Assembly: GCA_905209865.1 (NCBI GenBank)
Contig: CAJLUP010000042.1
Span: 1-13,340 of the forward strand
Reading direction: 5' to 3'
DNA from: an uncultured Lachnospiraceae bacterium
GTDB taxonomy: Bacteria > Bacillota > Clostridia > Lachnospirales > Lachnospiraceae
DNA: 13,340 nt
Shown: positions 7,101-12,830 of the stretch, piece after piece
How positions within the stretch are numbered: the first letter of the stretch is position 1
Layout of the letters: each line of letters starts with the position of its first letter
Program-made: the position numbers and the translations under genes
The notes under the pieces: model-generated
What the model was told of the DNA's origin: nothing
Seen by the model: only the letters and a program-made list of their open reading frames with translations
Database searches by the model: none

Positions 7101-8396
7101 TTTGATACATTTCATGTCCTGACCGCCAATGTCGAGAATGCAGTCTACATCGGGTTCGAAAAATGCTGCCGCATAGTAGTGGGCAACAGTTTCCACTTCT
7201 CCTTCATCGAGCATTAAAGCGGCTTTGATCAAAGCTTCTCCGTAACCTGTAGAACAGGAATGGACGATTTCCACATCTTCGGGAAGAAGTCGATAAATAT
7301 CTTTGATCGCGGAGATTGTTGTTCCGAGAGGATCTCCGTCATTATTATGATAAAAGGAGTAGAGAAGGGTTCCGTCTTCGCCTACAAGGGCAGCTTTTGT
7401 CGTTGTAGATCCGGCATCGATACCTAAAAACGCTTTTCCTTTATAGGTAGCAAGATCTCCTACCGGAACCTGGTGTTTGTTGTGGCGGGAAATGAATTCT
7501 TCATAATCTGCCGTTGTGGCAAACAGAGGATCAAGACGTTCTACTTCAAAATCCATTTTAATTTTGTTTGCAAGACGATTTTGCAGTTCGCGGAGAGCTG
7601 CCGGAGTATCCTTTTTAGAATTTAGGGCAGAACCGATTGCGGCAAACAGATGGGAATGGTTTGGCGCAATGATATGTTCATCATCTAATTTTAAAGTGCG
7701 GATAAACGCTTCTCGAAGTTCTGATAAAAAGTGGAGTGGTCCGCCTAAAAATGCGACATGTCCGAGAATCGGCTTTCCACAGGCGAGTCCGCTGATTGTT
7801 TGGTTTACAACAGCTTGAAAAATAGAAGCTGCAAGGTCTTCTTTTGAAGCCCCTTCATTGATCAGCGGCTGGATATCTGATTTGGCGAAAACACCGCATC
7901 GGGCAGCAATCGAGTAGAGTGCTTTGTAATTTTTAGCGTATTCGTTTAATCCTGAGGCGTCTGTCTGCAGAAGAGATGCCATTTGGTCAATAAAAGAACC
8001 TGTACCTCCGGCACAGACTCCGTTCATACGCTGCTCTACATTTCCGCCTTCAAAATAGATGATCTTAGCATCTTCTCCGCCAAGTTCTATGGCTACATCA
8101 GTCTGTGGAGCATAGTCCTGCAATGCAGTTGAGACGGCAATTACTTCCTGAACGAAAGGAACGCCTAAATGTTTGGCGAGCGTCAGACCGCCGCTTCCTG
8201 TAATGACAGGGGAAACTTGAATCGGTCCGAGTTTATAGAGCGCTCGGCCGAGCAAATCGGATAATGTTTCCTGAATGTTTGCAAAATGACGTTCGTAGTC
8301 TGAAAAAAGGACTTCATTTTCATTGTTTAAAATTGCAATTTTAACCGTGGTAGAACCGATATCAATACCAAGAGTATGTAATTCATTTAAGTTCAT
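4137..8396 (-). CDS. giant fused acyl-CoA dehydratase activase-related iron-sulfur protein
   Basis: The 1419-residue protein fuses what are usually separate subunits of 2-hydroxyacyl-CoA dehydratase-type systems. There, an ATPase activator injects a low-potential electron into a partner iron-sulfur protein. Two BadF/BadG/BcrA/BcrD-type ASKHA ATPase domains come first. Domain 1 (about 8-260) has GIDIGSTT, ELGGEDAK, Cys128 in NGVCAGGTGSF and Cys167 in ARCGVF. Domain 2 (about 322-580) has GIDAGSTT, DIGGQDMK, Cys447 in NEACSSGCGSF and Cys486 in TRCTVF. Next is a cysteine cluster (Cys608, 611, 615, 634) and a DUF2229-like region (about 670-900). The C-terminal part (about 1010-1405) resembles HgdB/C or double-cubane-type reductases, with Cys1063, Cys1098, Cys1353 and Cys1359. 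No signal peptide or membrane segment is evident, so it should be cytoplasmic. GGAG (8405-8408) lies 8 nt before the ATG, and a promoter sits at 8501-8529. The protein is full length with no frameshift. Its substrate is unknown. The domain names come from motif recognition, not a profile search. Confidence 0.85.
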   Translation of the reverse strand: MNLNELHTLGIDIGSTTVKIAILNNENEVLFSDYERHFANIQETLSDLLGRALYKLGPIQVSPVITGSGGLTLAKHLGVPFVQEVIAVSTALQDYAPQTDVAIELGGEDAKIIYFEGGNVEQRMNGVCAGGTGSFIDQMASLLQTDASGLNEYAKNYKALYSIAARCGVFAKSDIQPLINEGASKEDLAASIFQAVVNQTISGLACGKPILGHVAFLGGPLHFLSELREAFIRTLKLDDEHIIAPNHSHLFAAIGSALNSKKDTPAALRELQNRLANKIKMDFEVERLDPLFATTADYEEFISRHNKHQVPVGDLATYKGKAFLGIDAGSTTTKAALVGEDGTLLYSFYHNNDGDPLGTTISAIKDIYRLLPEDVEIVHSCSTGYGEALIKAALMLDEGEVETVAHYYAAAFFEPDVDCILDIGGQDMKCIKIKNQTVDSVQLNEACSSGCGSFIETFAKSLNYTVEDFAHEALYAHNPIDLGTRCTVFMNSKVKQAQKEGASVADISAGLAYSVIKNALFKVIKVSDASELGKHIVVQGGTFYNNAVLRSFEKIAGCEAIRPDIAGIMGAFGAALIARERYGECKGTTMLSIEEICSLEYSTTMTKCRGCTNTCRLTINHFSGGRKFITGNRCERGLGKEKNTNTMPNLFDYKFHRYFDYEPLSEENAKRGIIGIPRVLNMYENYPFWFTFFTKLGFRVILSPASTRKIYELGIESIPSESECYPAKLAHGHIQWLINHGIKHIFYPSIPYERNEFEDANNHYNCPIVTSYPENIKNNIDPIIENEIDFIHPFLSFKNEETIAYRLCEELETKFSLSKSEIYAAVHDAWNELASCREDMRRKGEETIKFLNETGNRGIVLAGRPYHIDPEVNHGLPEMILSYNIAVLTEDSVSHLHPVERPLNVMDQWMYHSRLYAAANYVKTTENLDLIQLNSFGCGLDAVTTDQVADILTNSGKIYTTLKIDEVNNLGAARIRVRSLLAAIRVREQKKNDRTIHSAAIQKVPFTKEMKATHTILCPQMSPIHFEMLEAAFRGSGYHFEVLPNDNKQAVDVGLKYVNNDACYPSLIVVGQIMEALLSGKYDLDKVAVIITQTGGGCRASNYIGFIRRALKKAGFGHVPVISLNLSGLEGNPGFKLTPSLILRIVYGALFGDIFMKCVYRMRPYEAVPGTTDKIHRKWAEICKEFISKGYPSRHRFKKLCREIIHDFDTIETLDIRKPRVGIVGEILVKFLPAANNHLAELLEAEGAEAVVPDLADFLQYCFYNQNFKVSHLGMKKSKAFAGQLGIRTVEWFRSPATKAFAASSHFAPPARIEHLAEMASNIVSLGNQTGEGWFLTGEMLELIESGAENIICTQPFACLPNHVVGKGVIKELRRLHPQSNIVAIDFDPGASEVNQLNRIKLMLSTAFKNMEKDQATQK

Positions 8397-8438
8397 TGCT
8401 TTATCTCCAAACTTTAAAAAATAATTATTGAATAAAAA

Positions 8439-8461
8439 GAAAGCTCTGAAAAAAGAGTTTC
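8439..8461 (-). promoter_or_regulatory. weak hairpin plus T-run in the leader of the giant gene
   Basis: Read on the - strand, GAAACTC pairs with GAGCTTTC (one bulged base) across an 8-nt loop and is followed by a run of five T. It lies between the predicted transcription start (about 8494) and the ATG, so it could act as an attenuator. The stem is short and AT-rich, so it may be chance in an AT-rich leader. Confidence 0.25.
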
Positions 8462-8500
8462 TACCTATTAAATGTATAATATTACTTTACAACTTTTTAC

Positions 8501-8529
8501 ATTATACGACATCATTTTTGGAAATACAA
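8501..8529 (-). promoter_or_regulatory. sigma-A-type promoter of the giant activase gene
   Basis: On the - strand, TTGTAT (8529-8524) and a perfect TATAAT (8506-8501) are separated by 17 nt. Transcription should start near 8494 and leave a leader of about 98 nt before the ATG at 8396. Confidence 0.7.
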
Positions 8530-8625
8530 TCGTTATTATTATGCGGGATTTCTTTAATAATGTTACTTTATATAGTTATTTTACATAAAGATTGTGTTAA
8601 ACGTGTGAAAAGGGGCAACATATGT

Positions 8626-8654
8626 TTGACAAACAGATAGGTGAAAGTTACAAT
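8626..8654 (+). promoter_or_regulatory. sigma-A-type promoter of the rhomboid-like gene
   Basis: A perfect TTGACA (8626-8631) and TACAAT (8649-8654) are separated by 17 nt, close to full consensus. Transcription should start near 8661, about 29 nt before the TTG start at 8690. The facing promoter for the giant gene is about 100 bp away, so the two could share a regulator. Confidence 0.8.
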
Positions 8655-8689
8655 TAGATAAAAATGTTAAAAAGGTGAGGTAATGATTC

Positions 8690-9553
8690 TTGAACTGGTT
8701 TGACAAAATGGAAAAAAAGATCGGGCGTTATGCGATAAGTAATTTGACGCTGTATTTGCTTCTTGCATATGGGATCGGTTATATAACAAGATTTCTTATG
8801 CCGGAGCTTCTTCAGTGGATGACACTGGAACCTGGATTGATATTGAAAGGGCAGATTTGGAGACTTGTCTCATGGATTTTTGTGGCTCCTGCGGACAAAC
8901 CCATTTATTTCCTGCTGATGGTATGGCTTTATTATTCGCTTGGAACAACGCTTGAGCGTACATGGGGAACATTCCGTTATAATGTATATATTATTTCGGG
9001 AATGCTGTTCACTGTGATCGGAGCATTTATTTTATATGGAATTTTGTGTACGACATATGGAGCTGCTTTTGCAGGGGGACAGACATTGCTCTTGACTGGA
9101 AGCGGGCTGTTTAGCGTTTCATATATTTATATGTCGATATTCCTGGCATTTGCAGTGACTTATCCAGATATGGAAGTGTTGTTGTATTTTATTATTCCGA
9201 TTAAGATGAAATGGATGGGACTTGTATACGGTGTCATGATTTTATACGGAATTGTTTCAGGAACTATGGTAACAAGAATTGCGATTATTGCGTCTGTTTT
9301 AAACTTTATTATTTTCTTTTTATCAACGCGCAATTTGAGCAGATATTCGCCGAAGGAACGCGCGCGAAAAGCCAAATTTAAACAACAGTCCTCACCGCAT
9401 ATGAAATATGCTAATGGAGCAAAACATCGCTGCGCGGTATGTGGGCGTACGGAGCTGGATGATCCGTGCCTTGAATTTCGCTTTTGTTCAAAATGTAATG
9501 GTAATTATGAATATTGCCAGGATCATTTATTTACCCATGAACATGTAAAGTGA
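8690..9553 (+). CDS. rhomboid-like membrane protein with C-terminal zinc-ribbon-like tail, probably non-proteolytic
   Basis: This 287-residue integral membrane protein has about six hydrophobic segments (roughly 15-35, 70-84, 98-120, 142-158, 163-190, 195-212). The rhomboid fold shows in GQIWRLVSWIF (54-64), matching the WR loop, and in LGTTLERTWGTFRYNVYIISG (84-104), which matches the conserved stretch after helix 2. By eye, FLAFAVTYP (151-159) aligns with the end of rhomboid helix 4. That puts Ser144 at the nucleophile site, but in SVSY instead of GxSG. The helix-6 histidine position appears to be Arg196, and the helix-2 His and Asn are absent, so protease activity is unlikely. The cytosolic tail has Cys248, 251, 260, 266, 269, 276 and His279, 283, 285, which suggests one or two metal sites. 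The TTG start is preferred because GGTGAGG (8674-8680) lies 9 nt upstream; the first in-frame ATG, at 8708, has no binding site. Its function is unknown. Confidence 0.75.
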   Translation: MNWFDKMEKKIGRYAISNLTLYLLLAYGIGYITRFLMPELLQWMTLEPGLILKGQIWRLVSWIFVAPADKPIYFLLMVWLYYSLGTTLERTWGTFRYNVYIISGMLFTVIGAFILYGILCTTYGAAFAGGQTLLLTGSGLFSVSYIYMSIFLAFAVTYPDMEVLLYFIIPIKMKWMGLVYGVMILYGIVSGTMVTRIAIIASVLNFIIFFLSTRNLSRYSPKERARKAKFKQQSSPHMKYANGAKHRCAVCGRTELDDPCLEFRFCSKCNGNYEYCQDHLFTHEHVK

Positions 9554-9620
9554 CATTCTGTTAATTAGTTATGTGAATAGACTGACAGATGATATAGATG
9601 ATAAAGGAGAGAATGGATTG

Positions 9621-11057
9621 ATGAAAAAGACAAAAGTAGTTTGCACAATGGGACCGAATACAAATGACAGAGAACTGCTGAAAAGGCTGATTGAAAATGG
9701 AATGGACGTTGCTCGTTTTAATTTTTCACATGGTGATCATGAGGAACAAAAGGGCAGGATGGATTTGCTTAAAGAGCTTCGCCAGGAACTGAACACAAAT
9801 ACGGCGATCCTTCTCGATACAAAAGGACCGGAGATTCGTACGGGTGTGTTAAAAGGCGGAAAGAAACTGATGCTCAAAGAAGGAGAACAGTTTATTTTGA
9901 CGACCGAACAGATTGAAGGGGATGAAACAAAAGTTTCGATTACTTATGAAGGTCTTGTTCATGATGTGGACGCAGGAAAAGTAATTCTGATTGATGACGG
10001 ACTGATCGCACTGAAAGTTATTGGAAAAAATGAAAAAGATATCTTCTGCGAAGTTATTAACGGCGGAGAACTTGGAGAGCGAAAAGGGGTAAACGTACCG
10101 AATGTAGCAGTTAGATTGCCTGCGATTACGGAGAAAGATAAAGATGATATTCGGTTTGGTGTGGAACAGGGAATCGATTTTATTGCCGCTTCTTTTGTAA
10201 GAAATGCGGAATGCGTTCTTGAGATCAAGGCGTATTTGAAAGAACTTGGTGCGCCGTACATCCCGATTATTGCGAAAGTTGAGAATGCGGAAGGGATTAA
10301 AAATATTGATGAAATTATCCGTGCGGCAGACGGCGTTATGGTTGCGCGAGGAGATCTCGGCGTTGAGATTCCGGCGGAAGAAGTTCCATACCTTCAGAAG
10401 ATGATTATTCAGAAATGTAACACGAATTTTAAAACGGTTATTACGGCTACGCAGATGCTTGATTCGATGATGCGTAATCCGCGTCCGACAAGAGCTGAAG
10501 TAACAGATGTTGCCAATGCGGTATATGACGGTACAGATGCGGTAATGCTTTCAGGAGAGACAGCACAGGGAAAATATCCGTTAGAAGCGCTTCAGATGAT
10601 GGTGCATATTATCCAAAATACAGAGCAGCATTTGGATTACGATGAGATACTGGGAAAAACAGGGGGTCACTTGAAGAGCGGTTTGTCAAGTGCGATTGGT
10701 TATTCCTCTGTATTGGCGGCTTCGAATTTGAATGCCAAATGTATCATTACTCCATCGGTTTCAGGAGCAACTGCAAGGGTTGTATCGAATTTACGTCCGC
10801 GTCAAGTTATTTTAGGGGTAACGCCAAATGAGAGAACACTTCGGAGAATGTCTATTTATTGGGGAGTCAGACCGATTAAGTCTCAGGCGTTTAATACAAC
10901 GGACGATATTTGCGATGGTGCGATTGAACTGGCGAAAGTGAAACAGTTTGTAGAACCGGGAGAGGTTGTCGTACTCACTGCAGGAATTCCGTCCCCGAAT
11001 GTAAAAAAAGAGAGAAGCGCTACAAGTAATATGATGAGGATTGCTACGGTAGAATAG
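9621..11057 (+). CDS. pyk: pyruvate kinase
   Basis: Pyruvate kinase makes ATP and pyruvate from phosphoenolpyruvate and ADP, the last step of glycolysis. The frame is open back to 9573, but AAAGGAGA (9603-9610) supports the ATG at 9621, 11 nt after its GGAG core, with an in-frame TTG at 9618 as an alternative. From 9621 the protein has 478 residues and catalytic Arg32 falls at the same number as in E. coli PykF. Seen in order: CTMGPNT, ARFNFSH (Arg32), LDTKGPEIRTG, the B domain (about 70-170), IIAKVENAEG (Lys219, Glu221), VARGDLGVEIP (Asp245), and the signature around TATQMLDSM with Thr277 and PTRAEVTDVANAV. The C-terminal domain starts near 350 and carries SVSGATARVVSNLRP at a likely effector site. 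The extra C-terminal domain of Bacillus-type enzymes is absent. It starts 67 bp after the rhomboid-like gene with no strong promoter between, so cotranscription is possible. Confidence 0.97.
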   Translation: MKKTKVVCTMGPNTNDRELLKRLIENGMDVARFNFSHGDHEEQKGRMDLLKELRQELNTNTAILLDTKGPEIRTGVLKGGKKLMLKEGEQFILTTEQIEGDETKVSITYEGLVHDVDAGKVILIDDGLIALKVIGKNEKDIFCEVINGGELGERKGVNVPNVAVRLPAITEKDKDDIRFGVEQGIDFIAASFVRNAECVLEIKAYLKELGAPYIPIIAKVENAEGIKNIDEIIRAADGVMVARGDLGVEIPAEEVPYLQKMIIQKCNTNFKTVITATQMLDSMMRNPRPTRAEVTDVANAVYDGTDAVMLSGETAQGKYPLEALQMMVHIIQNTEQHLDYDEILGKTGGHLKSGLSSAIGYSSVLAASNLNAKCIITPSVSGATARVVSNLRPRQVILGVTPNERTLRRMSIYWGVRPIKSQAFNTTDDICDGAIELAKVKQFVEPGEVVVLTAGIPSPNVKKERSATSNMMRIATVE

Positions 11058-11069
11058 TTTATATATATA
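11041..11069 (+). promoter_or_regulatory. possible promoter of the LysA-like gene
   Basis: TTGCTA (11041-11046) and TATATA (11064-11069) are 17 nt apart and overlap the 3' end of pyk. The -10 lies in a TA-rich stretch where chance matches are likely. No terminator is visible between pyk and the next gene. Confidence 0.4.
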
Positions 11070-11125
11070 AGAGAAACAGACAGGAATACAAACTGATGAT
11101 AAGAGAATATGAGGAGTGAGAGAAG

Positions 11126-12397
11126 ATGGAGAAAAGACCCTTTGTGACGAAAGAACAGGTCGAAGAAATTGTGAAAACATACCCGACTCCTTTTCATCTT
11201 TATGATGAAAAAGGAATCAGAGAAAATGTAAAAGCGCTGAAAGAAGCGTTTTCGTGGAATGAAGGTTATAAAGAATATTTTGCAGTGAAGGCAACTCCGA
11301 ACCCGTTTTTGATCGATATTTTGAAGGAGTATGACTGCGGATGCGACTGCTCATCCTATACGGAGCTTATGATGTCGGAAGCTCTTGGGATTACAGGAAA
11401 AAACATTATGTTTTCTTCAAATGATACTCCGGAAGAAGAATTTATTTATGCAGAGAAACTGGGAGCGATCATCAACCTTGATGATATTACCCATATTGAT
11501 TTCTTAGAGAAAGCAATCGGGCATATTCCGGAGACGATTAGCTGCCGTTTTAATCCGGGCGGATTGTTTAAAATCAGCAATGATATTATGGATAATCCGG
11601 GTGATGCCAAGTATGGCATGACACCGGAACAGATTTTGGAAGCGTATAAAATTTTAAAAGAGAAGGGTGCAAAAGAATTCGGACTGCATGCATTCCTTGC
11701 AAGTAATACGGTTACAAATGATTATTATCCGATGCTTGCAAAAGTGTTGTTTGAGCAGGCTGTGAAACTTTCGAAAGAAGCGGGAGTTCATATTAAGTTC
11801 ATTAACCTTTCGGGTGGAATCGGAATCCCGTATCGACCGGATCAAGAACCAAACGATATCTATGCAATCGGAGAGGGTGTTCGGAAGGTGTATGAGGAAG
11901 TGCTTGTTCCGGCAGGCATGGGAGATGTGGCTATCTATACAGAATTAGGACGTTACATGATGGGACCGTACGGCTGTCTTGTGACGAAAGCAATTCACGA
12001 AAAGAACACATACAAAAATTATATCGGTGTGGATGCATGTGCTGTAAATTTAATGCGTCCGGCAATGTATGGAGCATATCATCACATTACCGTGCTTGGA
12101 AAAGAAGATAAGCCTTGCGACTATAAATATGATGTGACCGGTTCTTTGTGTGAAAATAATGACAAGTTTGCTGTTGACAGAATGCTTCCGGAAATCGACA
12201 GAGGAGATTATCTTGTGATTCATGACACAGGCGCTCATGGATTTGCGATGGGATATAATTATAACGGTAAATTGAAATCTGCAGAACTTCTCCTGAAAGA
12301 GGATGGAGAAGTAAAATTGATCAGACGTGCAGAAACACCGTCAGATTATTTCTCGACATTCGATTGTTTTGAGATTGGGAAAAAACTTATAAAATAG
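11126..12397 (+). CDS. lysA: diaminopimelate decarboxylase-type PLP-dependent decarboxylase
   Basis: This is a fold-type III (alanine racemase-like) decarboxylase of 423 residues, the usual LysA length. If LysA, it converts meso-diaminopimelate to lysine in the cytoplasm. PLP-binding Lys55 is in YFAVKATPNP, DCSSYTEL (74-81) matches the next conserved segment, and His188 lies at the cofactor-stacking position. The glycine loop is LSGGIGIPY (about 228-236) and phosphate-binding TELGRYMMGPYG is at 272-283. MRPAMYGAYHH (310-320) and Cys342 in GSLCENND supply residues expected from the other subunit of the dimer. GAHGFAMGYNYNG (369-381) closes the active site. Two motifs differ from textbook LysA: HAFLASNT where HxGS is usual, and GGIG for GGGxG. 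It could therefore be a divergent LysA or a related amino-acid decarboxylase. GAGGAG (11111-11116) lies 9 nt before the ATG. It follows pyk by 68 bp. Confidence 0.8.
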   Translation: MEKRPFVTKEQVEEIVKTYPTPFHLYDEKGIRENVKALKEAFSWNEGYKEYFAVKATPNPFLIDILKEYDCGCDCSSYTELMMSEALGITGKNIMFSSNDTPEEEFIYAEKLGAIINLDDITHIDFLEKAIGHIPETISCRFNPGGLFKISNDIMDNPGDAKYGMTPEQILEAYKILKEKGAKEFGLHAFLASNTVTNDYYPMLAKVLFEQAVKLSKEAGVHIKFINLSGGIGIPYRPDQEPNDIYAIGEGVRKVYEEVLVPAGMGDVAIYTELGRYMMGPYGCLVTKAIHEKNTYKNYIGVDACAVNLMRPAMYGAYHHITVLGKEDKPCDYKYDVTGSLCENNDKFAVDRMLPEIDRGDYLVIHDTGAHGFAMGYNYNGKLKSAELLLKEDGEVKLIRRAETPSDYFSTFDCFEIGKKLIK

Positions 12398-12434
12398 ATT
12401 ATGATATAAAATCATTCTGTATTTATAAAATTAG

Positions 12435-12456
12435 ATGATTATAACATCATAAAATT
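12435..12456 (+). terminator. very weak possible terminator after the LysA-like gene
   Basis: ATGAT (12435-12439) and ATCAT (12446-12450) flank a 6-nt loop and are followed by AAAA and six T. The stem has only five mostly A-T pairs, so this is a marginal call in AT-rich sequence between the LysA-like gene and the tRNA promoter. Confidence 0.25.
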
Positions 12457-12481
12457 TTTTGAATTTAAATGATAAAAAAGC

Positions 12482-12510
12482 TTGCAATATGGACATGCAG
12501 GTGATATAAT
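12482..12510 (+). promoter_or_regulatory. promoter of the tRNA-Leu gene
   Basis: TTGCAA (12482-12487) and a perfect TATAAT (12505-12510) are separated by 17 nt. Transcription should start near 12517, about 23 nt before the mature tRNA. Confidence 0.8.
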
Positions 12511-12513
12511 TAT

Positions 12514-12538
12514 TAATGGTTTCACGAAGAAACCATTA
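12514..12538 (+). repeat. perfect 10-bp dyad in the tRNA-Leu leader
   Basis: TAATGGTTTC (12514-12523) and GAAACCATTA (12529-12538) form a perfect stem with loop ACGAA. It begins 3 nt after the -10 box and ends one base before the tRNA 5' end. If the transcript starts near 12517, most of the stem would be in the precursor leader removed by RNase P. Otherwise it is a start-site operator. Confidence 0.7.
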
Positions 12539-12539
12539 T

Positions 12540-12622
12540 GCGGATGTGGCGGAATGGCAGACGCACAAGACTCAAAATCTTGCGTAGGTGACTACGTGTG
12601 GGTTCAAGTCCCACCATCCGCA
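12540..12622 (+). tRNA. tRNA-Leu (anticodon CAA)
   Basis: All arms of a class II tRNA can be paired. The acceptor GCGGATG (12540-12546) pairs with CATCCGC (12615-12621), with discriminator A12622. The anticodon stem CAAGA/TCTTG (12566-12570, 12578-12582) holds loop CTCAAAA with anticodon CAA at 12573-12575, which reads UUG leucine codons. The long variable arm CGTAG/CTACG (12583-12587, 12592-12596) and A73 are leucine features. The T-arm is GTGGG, loop TTCAAGT, CCCAC. The 3' CCA is not encoded (TTA follows) and must be added by the nucleotidyltransferase. It is a single-gene unit with its own promoter and terminator. Confidence 0.97.
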
Positions 12623-12635
12623 TTAATTCATGATT

Positions 12636-12670
12636 AAAGTACTGTGGACAATCGTTCACAGTACTTTTTT
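12636..12670 (+). terminator. intrinsic terminator of the tRNA-Leu gene
   Basis: AAAGTACTGTGGAC (12636-12649) pairs with GTTCACAGTACTTT (12654-12667), 14 pairs with one G-T wobble and an AATC loop. The T-run reaches 12670. It lies 14 nt after the tRNA. Confidence 0.92.
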
Positions 12671-12704
12671 GTTTAAGAAGAAATCATCAGTCAAAAAAGA
12701 TATA

Positions 12705-12718
12705 GTATACGTGTATAC
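12705..12718. repeat. palindromic GTATAC pair, possible operator
   Basis: GTATAC occurs twice (12705-12710 and 12713-12718) with GT between. Each copy is itself a palindrome. The pair lies about 25 bp before the putative -35 of the exported-protein gene, a suitable place for a regulator site. No regulator gene is in the window. Confidence 0.35.
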
Positions 12719-12742
12719 AATTATAAAAAGTAATGCTTGCCA

Positions 12743-12770
12743 TTGTTGGAATAAAATGTTATGGTATATA
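12743..12770 (+). promoter_or_regulatory. possible promoter of the exported-protein gene
   Basis: TTGTTG (12743-12748) and TATATA (12765-12770) are 16 nt apart. A second reading is TTGCCA (12737-12742) with TATGGT (12760-12765) at 17 nt. Both are moderate matches about 60 nt before the GTG start. Confidence 0.4.
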
Positions 12771-12830
12771 TGTAGTAGTGTAAACTGAGTGTAGATAATT
12801 AGTAACAGGGTTAAGGAGGGACATGGACAA

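Noticed and set aside
8428..8640. 70-codon + strand frame with one hydrophobic segment in the divergent promoter region
   Set aside because: It starts with TTG without a ribosome binding site, runs across both predicted promoters, and its hydrophobic character follows from the very AT-rich DNA.
9573..9620. Longer N-terminus for pyruvate kinase starting at 9573
   Set aside because: There is no ribosome binding site before 9573. The added 16 residues are absent from the family, and the site at 9603-9610 points to 9621.
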